A stretch of DNA of 64,000 bases from Amycolatopsis aidingensis (GTDB lineage Bacteria > Actinomycetota > Actinomycetes > Mycobacteriales > Pseudonocardiaceae), in the NCBI RefSeq assembly GCF_018885265.1, contig NZ_CP076538.1:6980001-7044000 (forward strand), written 5' to 3'. How positions within the stretch are numbered: position 1 is the stretch's first letter; the number at the start of each line of letters is the position of its first letter. The position numbers and the translations under genes are program-made. Shown in pieces: positions 8,596 through 16,575 of this stretch. The notes beneath the pieces are model-generated. The model was not told where the DNA came from and did not search any database. It was given only the letters and a program-made list of their open reading frames with translations.

Positions 8596-9410
8596 ACGCC
8601 TATCGGGTGTACTCACCATGTACACCCAGATGTGTCACCCACGCTCAAACCAGAGCGGCGAGGATGACCACCATGAAGCGTGCGGGCGCGGCAGCCTCGG
8701 CGCTACTGGGCCGCGCGCCGTCGGTGCTCGGCGGCACGCAGGTCGAGCGGCATGCCCTGCGGGTGCTGAACGCGCTGGATGTCCGGGTCGACAGCGATAT
8801 CGACCGGCTCAGCGTCCCTGGCGGCCCCGGCGCCCCTGGCACACTGATCGTGGCCAACCACATCTCCTGGCTGGACATCGTGGCCCTGCTGGCCATCGAG
8901 CCACTGTCCTTCGTGGCCAAGCGGGAGGTACGGGACTGGCCGGTGATCGGCAGCCTGGCCGCCAGGCTGGGCACCTGCTTCGTGGACCGGCACGCCCTGC
9001 GCGAACTGCCCGCCAGCGTCGCCGAACTGGCGGAGACCCTGTGTTCCGGGCGTTCGGTGATGGTGTTCCCGGAGGGCACGACCTGGTGCTCCCTTCCCGG
9101 TGGGGACTTCCGGCGCGCCCCGTTCCAGGCCGCGCTGGACGCGGGCGCGCCCGTCCGCCCGCTGACAATCGAGTACTTCCAGGGGGGACGGCCGAGCACC
9201 GTCAGCGCCTTCGTCGGGGACGACACCCTGGCAGCCTCGCTGGGCAGGGTACTGACGGCGAGCGGGCTGACGCTGCGGCTGCGGGCACACGAGGTGCTGG
9301 CAGCCGAGGGTGACCGCCGCACACTCGCCGCCACCGCGCAACGGCGGATCCGCGCGGCCGGAGCCGCCGAGCTCGCCTGCTCCCATCTCGGCGGTCCGGT
9401 CCATGCTTGA
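8592..9410 (+). CDS. 1-acylglycerol-3-phosphate O-acyltransferase family (PlsC/OlsA-like)
   Basis: This 272-residue protein has both PlsC hallmarks: NHISWLD at residues 89-95 (H-x4-D) and VFPEGTT at about 156-162. A Cys-containing head (SPCTPRC) resembles that of Rv3026c proteins. The GTG start at 8592 is coupled to the upstream N-acyltransferase stop by GTGA. Together they could make a two-chain acyl-amino-acid lipid at the membrane: the first enzyme N-acylates and this one O-acylates. A role in ordinary phosphatidic acid synthesis is the alternative. Confidence 0.85.
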   Translation: MNAYRVYSPCTPRCVTHAQTRAARMTTMKRAGAAASALLGRAPSVLGGTQVERHALRVLNALDVRVDSDIDRLSVPGGPGAPGTLIVANHISWLDIVALLAIEPLSFVAKREVRDWPVIGSLAARLGTCFVDRHALRELPASVAELAETLCSGRSVMVFPEGTTWCSLPGGDFRRAPFQAALDAGAPVRPLTIEYFQGGRPSTVSAFVGDDTLAASLGRVLTASGLTLRLRAHEVLAAEGDRRTLAATAQRRIRAAGAAELACSHLGGPVHA

Positions 9411-10188
9411 CCTGCTGCACCGGCTCACCGAGGTGCTGCAGGGCACGCTCGGCTCGCCCTGGCTGTGGGTGGTGGTGTTCCTGGTCGCCGGGCTGGACGC
9501 GCTGCTGCCGTTCATGCCGAGCGAGACCACGGTGATCACCGTCGCCGTGCTGATCGGCCCGGACCCCGGCAAGCTGGCGCTGCTGGCCGTGGTCGCCGCG
9601 GGCGGCGCACTGGCCGGCGACTGCCTCGGCTACTGGATCGGCCGGGGCGCCGGGCCGCTCGCGTTGCGCAGGCTGCAGCGCGGCGAGCGGGGCAGGCAAC
9701 AGTATCTCTGGGCCCGCGCCACGGTGGAGCGGCACGCCACCGCGCTGATCGTCGCGGGCCGGTACCTGCCGGGCGGCAGGGTCGCCTCCGCGCTGGCCAC
9801 CGGGAGCATGCGCTTCCCCGCCACCCGGTTCGCCGCACTGGATGCCGTTGGCACCAGCATCTGGGCCGGTTACAGCGTGCTGATCGGCTATATCGGCGGG
9901 GCGAGCTTCACCGAGCAGCCCGTGAAGGGCCTGCTGCTGGCGTTCGCGCTCGGCTTGCTGACTGTGGTCACCATCGAGGTCTTCCGGCGGCTACGCTCGC
10001 GGCGTGCGGTACTCCGACTTCGTGCACGCGATCGAGATCCACTCGACCGGCCTGCTGAACGCCGCGACGACGGCGGGACCGGACGCCCCGGTACCGAGCT
10101 GCCCGGGGTGGACGATGCGCAAGCTGGTCCGGCACATCGCCAGGGTGCATTCCTCGGTACGAGCGACGATGGCCGACCCGAGCGGTGA
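9403..10188 (+). CDS. DedA family membrane protein
   Basis: This 261-residue protein has the DedA core: FLVAGLDALLPFMPSETTV, a GDCLGYWIGRGAG segment, the conserved VAGRYLPGGRVASALATG loop and several membrane helices. DedA proteins are flippase-like transporters of polyprenyl-phosphate or phospholipids. Its start overlaps the PlsC gene by 8 bp. The last 60 residues after VFRRLRSRR are highly charged and lie inside the start of the next gene, a 185-bp same-strand overlap, so this tail is probably not a conserved domain. Confidence 0.85.
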   Translation: MLDLLHRLTEVLQGTLGSPWLWVVVFLVAGLDALLPFMPSETTVITVAVLIGPDPGKLALLAVVAAGGALAGDCLGYWIGRGAGPLALRRLQRGERGRQQYLWARATVERHATALIVAGRYLPGGRVASALATGSMRFPATRFAALDAVGTSIWAGYSVLIGYIGGASFTEQPVKGLLLAFALGLLTVVTIEVFRRLRSRRAVLRLRARDRDPLDRPAERRDDGGTGRPGTELPGVDDAQAGPAHRQGAFLGTSDDGRPER

Positions 10189-10738
10189 ACGGGCTGGGGC
10201 AGGCACCCCGCCGGAGGAATGGGCGGAACTGCTGGACTGGTGGGCCGAGCAGCGCACCGGCCTGTTCGAGGCGTTCGCGGCCGGACCGGACGCACCGGCC
10301 TGGATGCCGTTCCGGCTGTTCCCGCCCACCGCGGCCTCCTGGGCGCGCAGGCAGGCGCACGAGGCCGCCATCCACCGGGTGGACGCCGAGCTCGCGCTGG
10401 GACCGGAAACCGTGGGCTTCGACCCGGAGTTCGCCGCGGACGGGATCGACGAGCTGCTGGCCTGGCTGCTTCCGAGCAGGCCGGACGGCTGGACCAGCGG
10501 TGCGACCACGGGCGAGGTGCTGGTGCACGCCGCGGACGCGGGCCGGGTGTGGACCGTGCGGCTGGAACCCGGCGCGGCGCCGGTGGTGCAGGCCGGTGCG
10601 GCGGTGCCTGCCGGGTTCGAGGCCGGAGCCACCATCGCGGGCACGGCGGACTCGGTGTACCGGGCGGTATGGGGCCGGCCGAGTCGCGCCGTGACGTCCG
10701 GGGACGCCGGGCTGCTGGAGCCCTTGCGCGCACCCTGA
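10004..10738 (+). CDS. maleylpyruvate isomerase family mycothiol-dependent enzyme
   Basis: This 244-residue DinB/MDMPI-fold protein starts at GTG 10004. It has the family signature PVPSCPGWTMRKLVRHIARVH in its first 50 residues, with His as likely metal ligand, and the second conserved block RRQAHEAAIHRVDAELA. Family members use mycothiol as cofactor in isomerisation or detoxification, fitting the presence of mshA here. The N terminus matches the family start, so the overlap with dedA appears genuine. Substrate unknown. Confidence 0.85.
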   Translation: MRYSDFVHAIEIHSTGLLNAATTAGPDAPVPSCPGWTMRKLVRHIARVHSSVRATMADPSGERAGAGTPPEEWAELLDWWAEQRTGLFEAFAAGPDAPAWMPFRLFPPTAASWARRQAHEAAIHRVDAELALGPETVGFDPEFAADGIDELLAWLLPSRPDGWTSGATTGEVLVHAADAGRVWTVRLEPGAAPVVQAGAAVPAGFEAGATIAGTADSVYRAVWGRPSRAVTSGDAGLLEPLRAP

Positions 10739-10763
10739 CCGGCACCAGGCAGGATGGCGAACC

Positions 10764-11639
10764 GTGTTGGGTTCGCAGCGTCGCTACGTGATCACTTTTG
10801 GCTGCCCGGATCGCACCGGGATCATCGCCAGGGTCTCCTCCTTCCTTGCCGAGGCTGGTGGCTGGATCGTCGAGGCCGCCTACCACACCGACCCGGACAC
10901 CGGCTGGTTCTTCACCCGGCAGGAGGTGCGGGCCGACTCGCTGCCCTTCGAGGTGGACGAGCTGCGCGCGCGGTTCGCCGGGGTGGCCAGGTCACTGGGC
11001 AGCGACACCGACTGGCAGGTGGACGACGCGGGTGAGCGCAGGCGGGTGGTGCTGCTGGTGTCCAGGGAGGGGCACTGCCTGTACGACCTGCTCGGCAGGG
11101 TCGCTTCCGGGGAGCTGGACATCGAGGTGCCCGCGGTGATCGGCAACCATGCCGCGCTCGGCGATATCACCAGGGCACACGGAATCCCGTTCCACCACGT
11201 CCCGTTTCCCCGCGGGGACGCCGCTGGCAGGGCGGCCGCGTTCGGCAGGCTGCGCGAACTGGTGGACGAGCACGACCCGCATGCCGTGGTGCTGGCCAGG
11301 TTCATGCAGATCCTGCCGCCGGAGCTGTGCACGGCATGGGCGGGCCGGGCACTGAACATCCACCACAGCTTCCTGCCCTCGTTCGTCGGCGCCCGGCCGT
11401 ACCACCAGGCGCATGCCCGGGGGGTGAAGCTGGTCGGCGCGACCTGCCACTACGTCACCGCGGACCTGGACGCCGGGCCGATCATCGAGCAGGACGTGAT
11501 CCGGGTCGGGCACGGTGACTCGGTGCCGGACATGGTGCGCAAGGGCCGGGACATCGAGAAGGTCACGCTGGCCAGGGGCCTGCGCTGGCACCTGGAGCGG
11601 CGGGTGCTGGTGCATGGCAACCGCACGGTGGTCTTCTGA
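10764..11639 (+). CDS. purU: formyltetrahydrofolate deformylase PurU
   Basis: This 291-residue enzyme hydrolyses 10-formyl-THF to THF and formate and balances one-carbon pools. An N-terminal ACT domain (VITFGCPDRTGIIARVSSFL) is followed by a formyltransferase domain with LARFMQILP, the catalytic Asn/His in ALNIHHSFLPSF, and the Asp in HYVTADLDAGPIIEQ. Length matches the family. GTG start at 10764, 25 bp after the previous gene. Confidence 0.95.
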   Translation: MLGSQRRYVITFGCPDRTGIIARVSSFLAEAGGWIVEAAYHTDPDTGWFFTRQEVRADSLPFEVDELRARFAGVARSLGSDTDWQVDDAGERRRVVLLVSREGHCLYDLLGRVASGELDIEVPAVIGNHAALGDITRAHGIPFHHVPFPRGDAAGRAAAFGRLRELVDEHDPHAVVLARFMQILPPELCTAWAGRALNIHHSFLPSFVGARPYHQAHARGVKLVGATCHYVTADLDAGPIIEQDVIRVGHGDSVPDMVRKGRDIEKVTLARGLRWHLERRVLVHGNRTVVF

Positions 11640-11668
11640 CCCCCGGCCTGCGCCGGCCGCTGTGAGTG

Positions 11669-12160
11669 TCAGCGGGCAAGAGCGCCTTCGATGAGCATGC
11701 GCATCCCCGGCGCGTGGTAGTGCTCCATGCCGGCCCATTTGGCGCGGGCCTCCTCGCCGTCGAGCTGGATGAAGCTGCCGAAGAGCACCGCATGCGGCCT
11801 GCGTTCGACCAGCAGCTCGCCCCGCAACCCGAAGCTCGATTCGGCTCCGAGCAGCACGACCTCCTCCTCGGAGCGCAGCAACGGCCAGCCGAGCACACTC
11901 CGGTCCGGTTCGGCGAGGCCCAGCCGGACACCGAGTTCGGCCCATCCCTGCGCGAGGATCTCGCGCGTCTCGGCGGGTGCTTCCTCGAGGATCGCCCTGG
12001 CCCACTGCTCGGCGGTCCGCTCCCCGGCCGAGGCGACCTCGGCGAGCAGCGCGTTCGCGTAGTCGATCCGCTCCAGCCTGCTGACCGTCCTGGTGGCCGC
12101 AGGCACCGCGATGTCGTGCACCCGGTCCGCGACCTGGGTGGTGGAAACGGCCTCAACCAT
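11669..12160 (-). CDS. uncharacterised protein, probable target of the neighbouring TetR
   Basis: This 163-residue soluble, acidic protein belongs to no family I recognise. The ATG at 12160 has GGGGAG seven bases upstream. The second half contains strand-rich hydrophobic segments (SEEEVVLLGAESSFGLRG, HAVLFGSFIQLD), suggesting a compact alpha/beta fold. No signal peptide or membrane segment is present. It is transcribed divergently from a TetR gene, with a 28-bp palindrome between them, so it is probably the repressed gene. Confidence 0.7.
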   Translation of the reverse strand: MVEAVSTTQVADRVHDIAVPAATRTVSRLERIDYANALLAEVASAGERTAEQWARAILEEAPAETREILAQGWAELGVRLGLAEPDRSVLGWPLLRSEEEVVLLGAESSFGLRGELLVERRPHAVLFGSFIQLDGEEARAKWAGMEHYHAPGMRMLIEGALAR

Positions 12161-12205
12161 CGGTACTCCCCTTGTGTGGTGGACGTAGCCGCATGACCAT
12201 CCCCC

Positions 12206-12233
12206 TCCATCCATACAGCACTGTATGGATGGA
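12206..12233. promoter_or_regulatory. 28-bp operator palindrome between hypothetical gene and TetR
   Basis: Perfect 13-bp arms (TCCATCCATACAG and its complement) are separated by CA. It lies 46 bp before the ATG of the minus-strand gene and 62 bp before the TetR ATG. This is the position and size expected of a TetR dimer or dimer-pair site that controls both divergent genes. Confidence 0.8.
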
Positions 12234-12294
12234 AACTATCCGCTGCTCGATGGCAAAGTCAAAGATCCGTACGTCACACCGATGAGGAGCGAGC

Positions 12295-12843
12295 ATGCCG
12301 GCCCCCACGCGCACCCCGCGGCACCAGTGGATCGAGGCGGGGCTGCATGCCCTCGCCGGGGGCGGGCCGGACGCCGTCCGGGTGGAACCGCTCGCGAAGA
12401 CGCTCGGGGTCACCAGGGGCGGCTTCTACTGGCATTTCGAGGACCGCGGCGCGCTGCTGGCGGAGATGCTGGACACCTGGGAACGCCGGAGCACCGACGA
12501 GGTGATCGAGCGGGTGGAGACCGAGGGCGGGGACGCAAGGGCCAAGGCCCGGCGGGCTGGTGCGCTTACCTTCTCCGGCTCACTGCTGCCGGTCGATCTC
12601 GCGGTCCGCGACTGGTCCCGGCGCGATCCGGCGGTCGCCGAACGCCTCCGGCGGGTGGACAACCGCCGGATGGACTACCTGCGCAGCATGTTCCGCACCT
12701 TCTGCCGGGACGAGCAGGAGGTGGAGGTCCGCAGCATGGTGGCCTTCTCGGTGGCCATCGGCACCCACCTGCTGGCCGCCGACCATGGCGGGCGCGACCG
12801 CGCCGAGGTCCTCGACCTGACCGCACGCTGGCTGCTGGCCTGA
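12295..12843 (+). CDS. TetR/AcrR family transcriptional regulator
   Basis: This 182-residue regulator has a TetR helix-turn-helix at about residues 32-52 (EPLAKTLGVTRGGFYWHF), with the typical YWHF ending of the recognition helix. The C-terminal ligand domain has no assigned inducer. The ATG at 12295 follows AGGAG at 6-base spacing. The facing 28-bp palindrome indicates autoregulation and control of the divergent uncharacterised gene. Confidence 0.9.
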   Translation: MPAPTRTPRHQWIEAGLHALAGGGPDAVRVEPLAKTLGVTRGGFYWHFEDRGALLAEMLDTWERRSTDEVIERVETEGGDARAKARRAGALTFSGSLLPVDLAVRDWSRRDPAVAERLRRVDNRRMDYLRSMFRTFCRDEQEVEVRSMVAFSVAIGTHLLAADHGGRDRAEVLDLTARWLLA

Positions 12844-12852
12844 CCACTGTCG

Positions 12853-13869
12853 TCAGTGGGCGATGCGGACGAGCATCTTGCCGGTGTTGCCGCCGTCGAG
12901 CAGGTCGAGGAAGGCCTGCGGGGCGTTCTCCAGACCGTCCACAATGGTCTCGGAGTAGCTGATCCTACCGTCCGCGACCAGTGGGGCGACCTCGGCCATG
13001 AACTGCTGCTGCAGGTAGAGGTAGTCCAGTACCAGCATGCCGCGGATGCTGAACCGCTTGACGATGAGCTGGGCAAGGTTGCGCGGAGCGCAGGCCGGTT
13101 CGGTGGCGTTGTACTGGGAGATCATCCCGCAGACCACGATCCGGCCATGCAGGTTGATCGCGTCGATCGCGGCCTCGAGGTGCTCGCCGCCGACGTTGTC
13201 GAAGTAGACGTCGATCCCGTCCGGGGCCGCTTCGTGCAGTTGCTGCGCGACCGGCCCGTCCTTGTAGTTGAACGCGGCGTCGAACCCCAGCTCACCGGTC
13301 AGGTGTGCCACCTTCTCCGCGGAGCCCGCGCTGCCGATCACCCGCTCCGCCCCGTTCAGCTTGGCGAGCTGGCCCACCAGCGAACCGACGGCACCCGCGG
13401 CGCCGGAGACGAACACGGTGTCCCCCGCCTTGAACCCGGCCACGTCGAACAGCCCGGCATAGGCGGTGAGCCCCGGCATGCCGAGCACCCCGAGGTAGGC
13501 GGTCAGCGGCGCGGCCCCGGCGTCGATCGGCACGACCTGTTCGGCGTCCACCACGGCGTGCGAGCGCCAGCCGTGCTGATGCAGTACGAGGTCGCCCGTG
13601 CGCAGAGTGTCCACACCTGACTCGGCGACCGCGCCGACGGCACCACCGAGCATGGCCTTGCCGACCTCGAACGGCTCGACATAGGACTTCCGGTCGCTCA
13701 TCCGGCCCCGCATCGCCGGATCGACACTCATCACCAGGTTGCGCACCAGCACCTGGCCGGGGCCCGGCGCGGGGAGCTCGGTGTCCACAATGGAGAAATT
13801 GTCCAGTGTGGGCCTGCCGTGCGGGCGGGAAGCGAGCCTGATCTCGGTAGCTTGCTTGGAAACGCTCAC
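12853..13869 (-). CDS. NADP-dependent oxidoreductase (MDR superfamily, CurA/leukotriene-B4-DH type)
   Basis: This 338-residue zinc-free medium-chain reductase has the NMR-like N-terminal DPAMRGRMSD motif, the cofactor loop VSGAAGAVGSLVGQLAK and the NVGGEHLEAAID segment of prostaglandin reductase/CurA-like enone reductases. It likely reduces activated double bonds with NADPH. The GTG start at 13869 gives the family's usual start. It converges on the TetR gene with a 9-bp gap. Confidence 0.9.
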   Translation of the reverse strand: MSVSKQATEIRLASRPHGRPTLDNFSIVDTELPAPGPGQVLVRNLVMSVDPAMRGRMSDRKSYVEPFEVGKAMLGGAVGAVAESGVDTLRTGDLVLHQHGWRSHAVVDAEQVVPIDAGAAPLTAYLGVLGMPGLTAYAGLFDVAGFKAGDTVFVSGAAGAVGSLVGQLAKLNGAERVIGSAGSAEKVAHLTGELGFDAAFNYKDGPVAQQLHEAAPDGIDVYFDNVGGEHLEAAIDAINLHGRIVVCGMISQYNATEPACAPRNLAQLIVKRFSIRGMLVLDYLYLQQQFMAEVAPLVADGRISYSETIVDGLENAPQAFLDLLDGGNTGKMLVRIAH

Positions 13870-13894
13870 GTCCGCGCAGGCTACCCGCGGCTGG

Positions 13895-14338
13895 TCACGA
13901 TTGCCGCGCGAGATCGTCGAGCCTGCCGAGTACGCCCTCGTAGATCCGGCGCAGCCCGCCGGGAGCAAACGTCTTCTCGAAGAAGCCGCCGATCCCGCCT
14001 GCCCCGTCCCAGCTGGTCTGCACCCGGACCAGGCTGCCCTCGCCCTGCTCACGCACGGTCCAGGTGGTGACCATGCTGGAGTTCGCATCGGTCTCCACCA
14101 GCGTGCCCGGTTCCGGCTCGCGTACCGTCGCCGCGACGTCACGGACCCGCTTGGAGGTGGCCTGCAGCTTCCAGCTGGCGACCGTGCCGTCCCCGGTACC
14201 GCCCTCGAGGACCTGGTAGCCGGAGAACTGTTCGGTGAGGATCTTCGGCCTGCTGTCCGCGTAGTCGGCGAGCAGCTCGCGCACCCGGGAAGCCGGGGCT
14301 GCGATGCTGCGCTGCGCGGTTGCCGTGACCTTGCCCAT
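13895..14338 (-). CDS. SRPBCC family protein
   Basis: This 147-residue single-domain protein has the START/Bet v1-like pattern: an N-terminal strand with AQRSIAAPASRVRELLADY, antiparallel strands (TTWTVREQGEGSLVRVQT) and a long C-terminal helix ending LGRLDDLARQS. Such proteins bind hydrophobic ligands or act as cyclase/dehydrase-like enzymes. No specific ligand is visible. It lies between the oxidoreductase and YbaK genes on the same strand. Confidence 0.85.
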   Translation of the reverse strand: MGKVTATAQRSIAAPASRVRELLADYADSRPKILTEQFSGYQVLEGGTGDGTVASWKLQATSKRVRDVAATVREPEPGTLVETDANSSMVTTWTVREQGEGSLVRVQTSWDGAGGIGGFFEKTFAPGGLRRIYEGVLGRLDDLARQS

Positions 14339-14356
14339 GGAGTGGTATCCCTTCGC

Positions 14357-14902
14357 TCAGCTCACAGGTTTGCCGAGGCCCGGGACCACCTCGGCGCCGG
14401 GCAGCCCGGCCAGCAGCTCCCCGGTGACCAGCAGCTTGCTGCCGCGCAGCCCGCTGCCGATCACCAGCTCGGGTGCGGCCGCGACGGCTTCGTCCACCAG
14501 CACCGGCCAGCCATCGGGCAGCCCGAGCGGAGTGATCCCGCCGTAGGCCATCCCGGTCAGCCGCACCGCCTCGTCCATCGCCGCGAAGGAGGCCTTGCGC
14601 ACGTCCAGCCTGCGGCGGAGCACGTTGTTCACATCGGCCCGGGTGGTGGCGAGGATCATGGCCGCCGCGTAACGCAGCTCACCGCCTCGCTTGCCCGCGA
14701 CCACCACGCAGTTCGCCGAGGCGGAAAGGGTCGAGCCGTAGGCGGCGCAGAACTCGGCGGTGTCGGCCAGCTCGGGGTCGATCTCGACGACACCGACATC
14801 CTCGGCTTCCGGCAGTGCCTTGGCAACCGGCTCGGCAAGCAGGTCCGGGCGCAGGGAGGCGGGCTCGACGGTCAGCGATCCCGCGATGGTCCAGGTACGC
14901 AC
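14357..14902 (-). CDS. YbaK/EbsC family protein (putative aminoacyl-tRNA deacylase)
   Basis: This 181-residue protein has the YbaK/ProX domain: the central SANCVVVAGKRGGE strand with the conserved Lys, DVNNVLRRRLDVRKASFA, and the glycine loop GMAYGGITPLGLP. Family members hydrolyse mischarged aminoacyl-tRNA in trans. The first 50 residues form the acidic arm often seen in actinobacterial members. Its exact tRNA substrate cannot be read from sequence. Confidence 0.85.
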   Translation of the reverse strand: MRTWTIAGSLTVEPASLRPDLLAEPVAKALPEAEDVGVVEIDPELADTAEFCAAYGSTLSASANCVVVAGKRGGELRYAAAMILATTRADVNNVLRRRLDVRKASFAAMDEAVRLTGMAYGGITPLGLPDGWPVLVDEAVAAAPELVIGSGLRGSKLLVTGELLAGLPGAEVVPGLGKPVS

Positions 14903-14912
14903 GGAAGCAGGT

Positions 14913-15209
14913 CTACCAGTTCTGGCCGCCGCGTTGCACCTCGATCAGCTTCGGCCGGACGTCCACGATGTAGACCAGGGAGGCAATCAGCCCGGCCAGC
15001 CAGAAGATCATCCCCGGCCCGAAGAAGGCGAACAGCGCCATGGCCGCGGTGGACCCGCCGGTGATCGCCAGCCAGATCGGCTTGGTCTTGCGGTCCGCGG
15101 CAGTGTAGGCGTCGGCGCGCTGGGACAGTGCGTGCACGAAGGCGAACAGCCCGGCCAGCGCGCCGGCCCAGCGGATGGCCTCGGTGATCCAATACACTAA
15201 CAGCGGCAC
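14913..15209 (-). CDS. DUF2516 family small membrane protein
   Basis: This 98-residue protein has two hydrophobic stretches, the second (LAITGGSTAAMALFAFFGPGMIF) likely a double-length or two-segment span, and ends with VYIVDVRPKLIEVQRGG. This is the DUF2516 pattern (Rv0476-like). It lies downstream of the HbhA-like and XRE genes, the same order as Rv0474-Rv0475-Rv0476 in mycobacteria. Function unknown. Confidence 0.85.
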   Translation of the reverse strand: MPLLVYWITEAIRWAGALAGLFAFVHALSQRADAYTAADRKTKPIWLAITGGSTAAMALFAFFGPGMIFWLAGLIASLVYIVDVRPKLIEVQRGGQNW

Positions 15210-15298
15210 GACACCAGCCTACGGCAAACCGGGCGGAGCGCCCCGTGCCGCCCGCCACCCCGGCACCGGTGCACGGCGCCGGGGTACGAACCTCCGGC

Positions 15299-16015
15299 TC
15301 AGCTGTTCTTCGAGCCGTTGTTGCCGTTCGTGGACTTCTTCGTGGTGCTCGCGCTGGTGCTGCCGCGCGAGGTGCTGGTTGCCCTGGCCGTCTTGTTCGC
15401 GGCCTTGCGGGTGGCACTGCGGGTCTCGTGCGCGAGGTCCTCACCCGCGTCCTCGATCCGCTCGGCCACCTCGCCCGCGACCTCCTGCACGGTGCGAGCG
15501 GCCTGCTCCCCGCTGGAGCGGGTGCGCTTGGTCACCCTGGCCAGCACCTCGTCCACGCGTTCGCGAGTCTCGCCCGCGACGCCCTCGACCCGGTCGCCGG
15601 CGGCGTTCAGAGCCTCCTCCAGCTGCTCGATGGCCCGCTTGACCTGCGGCTGGGCCGAGATCCGGTCCCAGGTTTGCTCGCCGGACTCGGTGAGCTTGTG
15701 GTACAGCTTCACCGCGGCCTCGGTGTACTCGTCGATCAGCTTGCGCAGCTCGGCCGGGTCCAGCTTGCTGCGCAGGGACTCCACCTCGTTCGGCAGGTCC
15801 TCGAAGGTCTTGCGAGCGGACTCGCTGCCCTCGCTCACCCGCTCGCGGGCCTTGCCGACCGCGTCGACAACGGCCTGACCGGCCAGGTTGCCCGCGCCGA
15901 GCGCGGCAAGCAGCGGGGCACGCACCTGCTCGAGCGCGGCGTTCACGCCGGTCTGTTCCGTGTCCTTGGTGCTCTGGGTGTTCCGGTTGCTACCGGTGTC
16001 CTTGGCGGTGGCCAT
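15299..16015 (-). CDS. heparin-binding hemagglutinin (HbhA)-like protein
   Basis: This 238-residue protein is almost entirely helical: a predicted coiled coil over residues 25-180 with many E/R heptads, then a Lys/Ala/Ser/Thr-rich tail (RKAANKTARATS). This is the layout of mycobacterial HbhA (Rv0475), a surface adhesin also linked to lipid bodies, although no signal peptide is present. The ATG at 16015 has AGGAG eight bases upstream; ATG 16021, which overlaps the upstream stop, is an alternative. Adhesion is not implied for a soil actinomycete; envelope or lipid-inclusion roles are plausible. Confidence 0.8.
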   Translation of the reverse strand: MATAKDTGSNRNTQSTKDTEQTGVNAALEQVRAPLLAALGAGNLAGQAVVDAVGKARERVSEGSESARKTFEDLPNEVESLRSKLDPAELRKLIDEYTEAAVKLYHKLTESGEQTWDRISAQPQVKRAIEQLEEALNAAGDRVEGVAGETRERVDEVLARVTKRTRSSGEQAARTVQEVAGEVAERIEDAGEDLAHETRSATRKAANKTARATSTSRGSTSASTTKKSTNGNNGSKNS

Positions 16016-16020
16016 GTTCA

Positions 16021-16464
16021 TCACTCCTGGACTGAGGTCTGGTTGCTGTGCTGGTCCTCGTCTCCGGCCGCGTTCTCACGGCGGAAGGACTCGTAGACAT
16101 CGAGCAGCACCTGCTTCTGCCGCTCGGTCAGCCCGGCGTCGGCGCGAATCGCCTCGGGCACCGGACCCCCGGCGGGAAGATCGAGAATCCCCGCCTGGAC
16201 GTAGAGCGCCTCGGCCGAGATCCGCAGCCCCTTGGCGATCTGCTGCAGGATCTCCGCGCTCGGCTTGCGCACACCGCGCTCGATCTGGCTGAGATACGGG
16301 TTGGACACTCCGGCCAGCTTGGACAGCTGGCGCAGCGAGATCTTCGCGGTGTTGCGCTGCTGCCGGATGTACTCCCCGATGTCCCGTCCGAGGTCGGTCA
16401 CCTTCTCGATGGGGCCGGTGTGACCGGGTGGCTGCCCGTGGCCATCGGCCTGCGGCTCGGTCAT
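16021..16464 (-). CDS. XRE-family regulator, Rv0474-like
   Basis: This 147-residue DNA-binding protein has a Cro/C1 helix-turn-helix at about residues 39-95 (ISLRQLSKLAGVSNPYLSQIERG, then KPSAEILQQIAKGL). The tail is acidic and probably a dimer or sensor region. The ATG at 16464 follows AGGAGG. It is the first gene of an operon with hbhA-like and DUF2516. A 21-bp palindrome at 16514-16534, 50 bp upstream, is the likely autoregulatory site. Confidence 0.9.
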   Translation of the reverse strand: MTEPQADGHGQPPGHTGPIEKVTDLGRDIGEYIRQQRNTAKISLRQLSKLAGVSNPYLSQIERGVRKPSAEILQQIAKGLRISAEALYVQAGILDLPAGGPVPEAIRADAGLTERQKQVLLDVYESFRRENAAGDEDQHSNQTSVQE

Positions 16465-16513
16465 CACGGTCACCTCCTCGAACACAACCCAAGGTACGCA
16501 CGACTGCTAGCTA

Positions 16514-16534
16514 TTGCAAGCACTCTGCTTGCAA
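16514..16534. promoter_or_regulatory. palindrome upstream of the Rv0474-like regulator
   Basis: TTGCAAGCA-ctc-TGCTTGCAA forms perfect 9-bp arms with a 3-bp centre, the size of a typical XRE dimer site. It is 50 bp upstream of the regulator ATG, in a locally less GC-rich stretch, and 42 bp from the stop of the neighbouring ATPase gene, which runs away from it only on the far side. Confidence 0.7.
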
Positions 16535-16575
16535 CCTTCGAGTGTGTTGCCCGCCACCCGGAACGGTGGTGGCCT

